Source: an uncultured Eubacteriales bacterium
Lineage (GTDB): Bacteria; Bacillota; Clostridia; Christensenellales; QAND01
Reading direction: 5' to 3'
NCBI GenBank assembly: GCA_900546685.1
Contig: UREB01000107.1
Span: forward strand, 1 to 6,140
Length of the DNA: 6,140 bases
This document shows, piece after piece, positions 6,128 through 6,140 of this stretch. A model generated the notes under the pieces. It did no database searches. It was not told where the DNA came from and saw only the letters and a program-made list of their open reading frames with translations. Position 1 is the first letter of the stretch. Each line of letters opens with the position of its first letter. Both the position numbers and the translations under genes were made by a program.

Positions 6128-6140
6128 AGATCGGAAGAGC
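6128..6140. other. Illumina adapter remnant (right end)
   Basis: The last 13 bases, agatcggaagagc, are exactly the beginning of the common Illumina TruSeq-type adapter read-through sequence. With bases 1-12 they form a perfect terminal inverted repeat that is technical, not biological. The rsmB frame should be cut at 6127. Confidence 0.98.

Noticed and set aside
1..6140. Perfect terminal inverted repeats suggesting a transposon or linear element
   Set aside because: The repeats are exactly Illumina adapter sequence, and the enclosed genes are a conserved housekeeping operon with no transposase.

Overview
The window is a 6.1 kb piece of a chromosome from a Bacillota (Firmicutes) bacterium, most likely a member of Clostridia. 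Two things point there. The gene order rsmB-rlmN-stp-prkC-rsgA-rpe-thiN is the classic Firmicute cluster (in Bacillus subtilis: priA-def-fmt-rsmB-rlmN-prpC-prkC-cpgA-rpe-thiN). Each gene is also preceded by a purine-rich Shine-Dalgarno sequence. I cannot name a genus. The sequence reads as a contig or long fragment from a draft genome or metagenome, because both ends carry Illumina adapter sequence (1-12 and 6128-6140). Only about 13-6127 is biological.

All seven genes lie on the minus strand, so transcription runs from right to left. From the right: rsmB (16S rRNA m5C methyltransferase, cut at its 5' end by the contig edge), rlmN (radical-SAM 23S rRNA/tRNA m2A methyltransferase, TTG start), stp/prpC (PP2C phosphatase), prkC (membrane Ser/Thr kinase with two PASTA domains), rsgA (circularly permuted ribosome-assembly GTPase), rpe (ribulose-phosphate 3-epimerase) and the first 18 codons of a gene that is almost certainly thiN (thiamine pyrophosphokinase).

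The genes are packed without a single intergenic base. The junctions are 4-nt overlap (TTGA), 8-nt overlap, 4-nt overlap (ATGA), exact abutment, 8-nt overlap and 4-nt overlap (ATGA). This implies one polycistronic mRNA with translational coupling. No stand-alone promoter or terminator region is visible, and there is no gene-free stretch anywhere.

Functionally the cluster links ribosome and tRNA maturation (RsmB, RlmN, RsgA) with a kinase/phosphatase pair that senses the cell wall (PrkC/Stp), followed by two small metabolic enzymes (Rpe, ThiN). I found no mobile element, CRISPR array, RNA gene or novel system. The points worth a second look are the adapter ends and their effect on the terminal genes, the start-codon corrections, an A8 tract in prkC, and some residue-level variation in RsmB and RsgA.
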